From NCBI GenBank assembly GCA_016780605.1, contig JADHLS010000170.1, positions 1-8,869 of the forward strand: 8,869 bases of DNA, in the 5' to 3' direction. Source of the stretch: Reyranella sp. (GTDB lineage: Bacteria > Pseudomonadota > Alphaproteobacteria > Reyranellales > Reyranellaceae). The first letter of the stretch is position 1. Each line of letters starts with the position of its first letter. The translations under genes were made by a program, and so were the position numbers. Positions 7,895 through 8,869 of this stretch are shown here, in pieces. A model generated the notes under the pieces. It worked only from the letters and a program-made list of their open reading frames with translations, did not search any database and had not been told where the DNA came from.

Positions 7895-8314
7895 ATGGCC
7901 AAGCCTGCAGCCGCCGCGAGTGGCGCCGCCGCCACCGGCGCGCGTCCCCGCCGCAAGGAGCGCAAGAACATCATCGCGGGCGTCGCTCACGTGAACGCCT
8001 CGTTCAACAACACGATCGTCACCATCACCGACGCCCAGGGCAACACCATCGCCTGGTCGTCGTCGGGCCAGCAGGGCTTCAAGGGGTCGCGCAAGTCGAC
8101 GCCGTTCGCCGCCCAGATGGCTGCCGAGAATGCCGGCCGCAAGGCCATGGAGCACGGCATGCGCACGCTCGAGATCGAGGTGCGTGGTCCGGGCTCCGGA
8201 CGTGAATCGGCGCTGCGCGCGCTGCAGGCGGTCGGCCTCGCCGTCACCGCCATCCGCGACGTCACGCCGATCCCGCATAACGGCTGCCGTCCGCCGAAGC
8301 GTCGCAGGGTATGA
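7895..8314 (+). CDS. rpsK: 30S ribosomal protein S11
   Basis: The 139-residue product carries the complete S11 body: [20 protein letters not shown] (residues 25-44), [20 protein letters not shown] (49-68) and the C-terminal [19 protein letters not shown]11 lines the platform near the mRNA exit and the E-site codon. The Asn129-Gly130 pair matches the isoaspartate-forming site known in E. coli S11. The protein is about 10 residues longer than usual because of an Ala-rich N-terminus (residues 3-14). AAGGA at 7882-7886 lies 8 nt before the ATG, supporting this start. rpsD does not follow, unlike in E. coli. Confidence 0.99.
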   Translation: MAKPAAAASGAAATGARPRRKERKNIIAGVAHVNASFNNTIVTITDAQGNTIAWSSSGQQGFKGSRKSTPFAAQMAAENAGRKAMEHGMRTLEIEVRGPGSGRESALRALQAVGLAVTAIRDVTPIPHNGCRPPKRRRV

Positions 8315-8436
8315 GGCGTCGTCGCGTCTGAGTTGTGGCGTCGGCGGCGCGATACTTGCGCCGCCCGCCTGTCTGAATGCTGTGGCGAGCCCGTCCGGGG
8401 CGCGCCTGAACCAACCGGTCTAGAGAGGTAGCCCCC
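8315..8436 (+). promoter_or_regulatory. rpsK-rpoA intergenic leader with perfect 8-bp hairpin
   Basis: This 122-nt gap occupies the place where enterobacteria carry rpsD. It contains GGCGGCGC (8343-8350) and GCGCCGCC (8358-8365), a perfect 8-bp inverted repeat with a 7-nt loop. No T-run follows, so it does not look like an intrinsic terminator. No S4 coding remnant or convincing sigma-70 promoter was seen. It may be an RNA processing site or leader structure for rpoA; the function is unknown. Confidence 0.55.
8423..8428 (+). promoter_or_regulatory. Ribosome binding site fixing the GTG start of rpoA
   Basis: GAGAGG lies 8 nt before GTG 8437. The protein after this codon begins at the family N-terminus ([11 protein letters not shown]), so GTG is the start. 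Confidence 0.85.
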
Positions 8437-8869
8437 GTGCTTCAGAAGAACTGGCAGGACCTGATCAAGCCGGAGAAGCTTGTCACCGAAGCCGGCGTCG
8501 ATTCCGGTCGCACTGCGACCATCGTCGCCGAGCCGCTGGAGCGCGGCTTCGGTCTCACGCTAGGCAACGCGCTGCGCCGCGTGTTGCTCTCCTCGCTGCA
8601 GGGTGCGGCCGTCACGTCGATCAAGATCGACAACGTGCTGCATGAGTTCTCGTCGATTCCCGGCGTCCGCGAGGATGTGGTCGACATCGTGCTCAACATC
8701 AAGGCCATGGCCGTGAAGATGCAGGGCGACCGCCCGCAGCGTCTATACCTGCGCGCCGTTGGCCCCGGAGAGGTCACGGCCGGCATGATCGAGCTGCCGG
8801 GCGACGTCCAGATCATGGATCCCAAGCACCTGATCTGCACGCTCGACGATGGCGCCTCGATCTCGATGG
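8437..8869 (+). CDS. rpoA: RNA polymerase alpha subunit, N-terminal part (3' truncated by window edge)
   Basis: Starting at GTG, 144 codons plus one base are present; the frame is open to the window end. The protein begins (M)[15 protein letters not shown] and contains the hallmark alpha-NTD dimerisation block [20 protein letters not shown] (residues 34-53), including the Arg47-Arg48 pair matching the assembly-critical arginine of E. coli alpha. [20 protein letters not shown] (69-88) is likewise conserved. The alpha dimer scaffolds assembly of beta and beta'; the C-terminal domain that contacts DNA and activators is outside the window. rplQ is expected to follow. The gene ties RNA polymerase supply to ribosomal protein transcription. 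Confidence 0.98.
   Translation, partial: MLQKNWQDLIKPEKLVTEAGVDSGRTATIVAEPLERGFGLTLGNALRRVLLSSLQGAAVTSIKIDNVLHEFSSIPGVREDVVDIVLNIKAMAVKMQGDRPQRLYLRAVGPGEVTAGMIELPGDVQIMDPKHLICTLDDGASISM

Noticed and set aside
7199..8278. Minus-strand open frame spanning adk, the promoter gap, rpsM and rpsK
   Set aside because: It crosses the intergenic region and three real genes without any recognisable domain.
8333..8356. Possible promoter in the rpsK-rpoA gap (TTGTGG and GATACT)
   Set aside because: Spacing of only 12 nt and poor box matches.
8130..8423. Plus-strand open frame running from rpsK through the rpsK-rpoA gap
   Set aside because: Most of it is an out-of-frame reading of rpsK; no homology recognised and no Shine-Dalgarno of its own.

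Overview
The window is one uninterrupted plus-strand run of ribosomal protein, protein-export and RNA polymerase genes: the 3' end of the S10 cluster, the whole spc cluster, and the start of the alpha cluster. In order: rpsC (3' end only), rplP, rpmC, rpsQ, rplN, rplX, rplE, rpsN, rpsH, rplF, rplR, rpsE, rpmD, rplO, secY, adk, rpsM, rpsK, rpoA (5' end only). All 19 genes are recognisable from their translations, and every reading frame is intact within the window. No tRNA, rRNA, CRISPR, insertion sequence, phage or other accessory gene was seen.

The organism is most likely an alphaproteobacterium with a GC-rich genome (G or C at most third codon positions). The reasons are gene order and protein type: adk lies directly behind secY and ahead of rpsM, rpmJ is missing between secY and rpsM, rpsD is missing between rpsK and rpoA, S14 is the zinc-free form, and the protein sequences have an alphaproteobacterial flavour. 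The order or genus cannot be settled by eye.

Layout: positions 1-7377 (rpsC to adk) are packed with gaps of 0-23 nt. One pair abuts exactly (rplN/rplX) and one overlaps by 4 nt (secY/adk), which implies one long co-transcribed, translationally coupled unit. Position 7378-7498 is the first real gap. It holds a near-consensus promoter (TTGACT, 16 nt, TATAAT), a GC inverted repeat plus T4 that overlaps this promoter, and a strong GCAA-loop hairpin in the predicted leader of rpsM, which starts with TTG. Position 8315-8436 is the second gap. It holds a perfect 8-bp hairpin and leads to rpoA, which starts with GTG.

The products act together: 16 proteins of the 30S and 50S subunits, the SecY channel that receives nascent membrane and secreted proteins, adenylate kinase for nucleotide balance, and the RNA polymerase alpha subunit. 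I see no new multi-gene system here. The points worth a second look are regulatory (the adk-rpsM gap, the rpsK-rpoA gap and a hairpin at the rplE start codon) plus an Arg-Asp repeat tail on S5.
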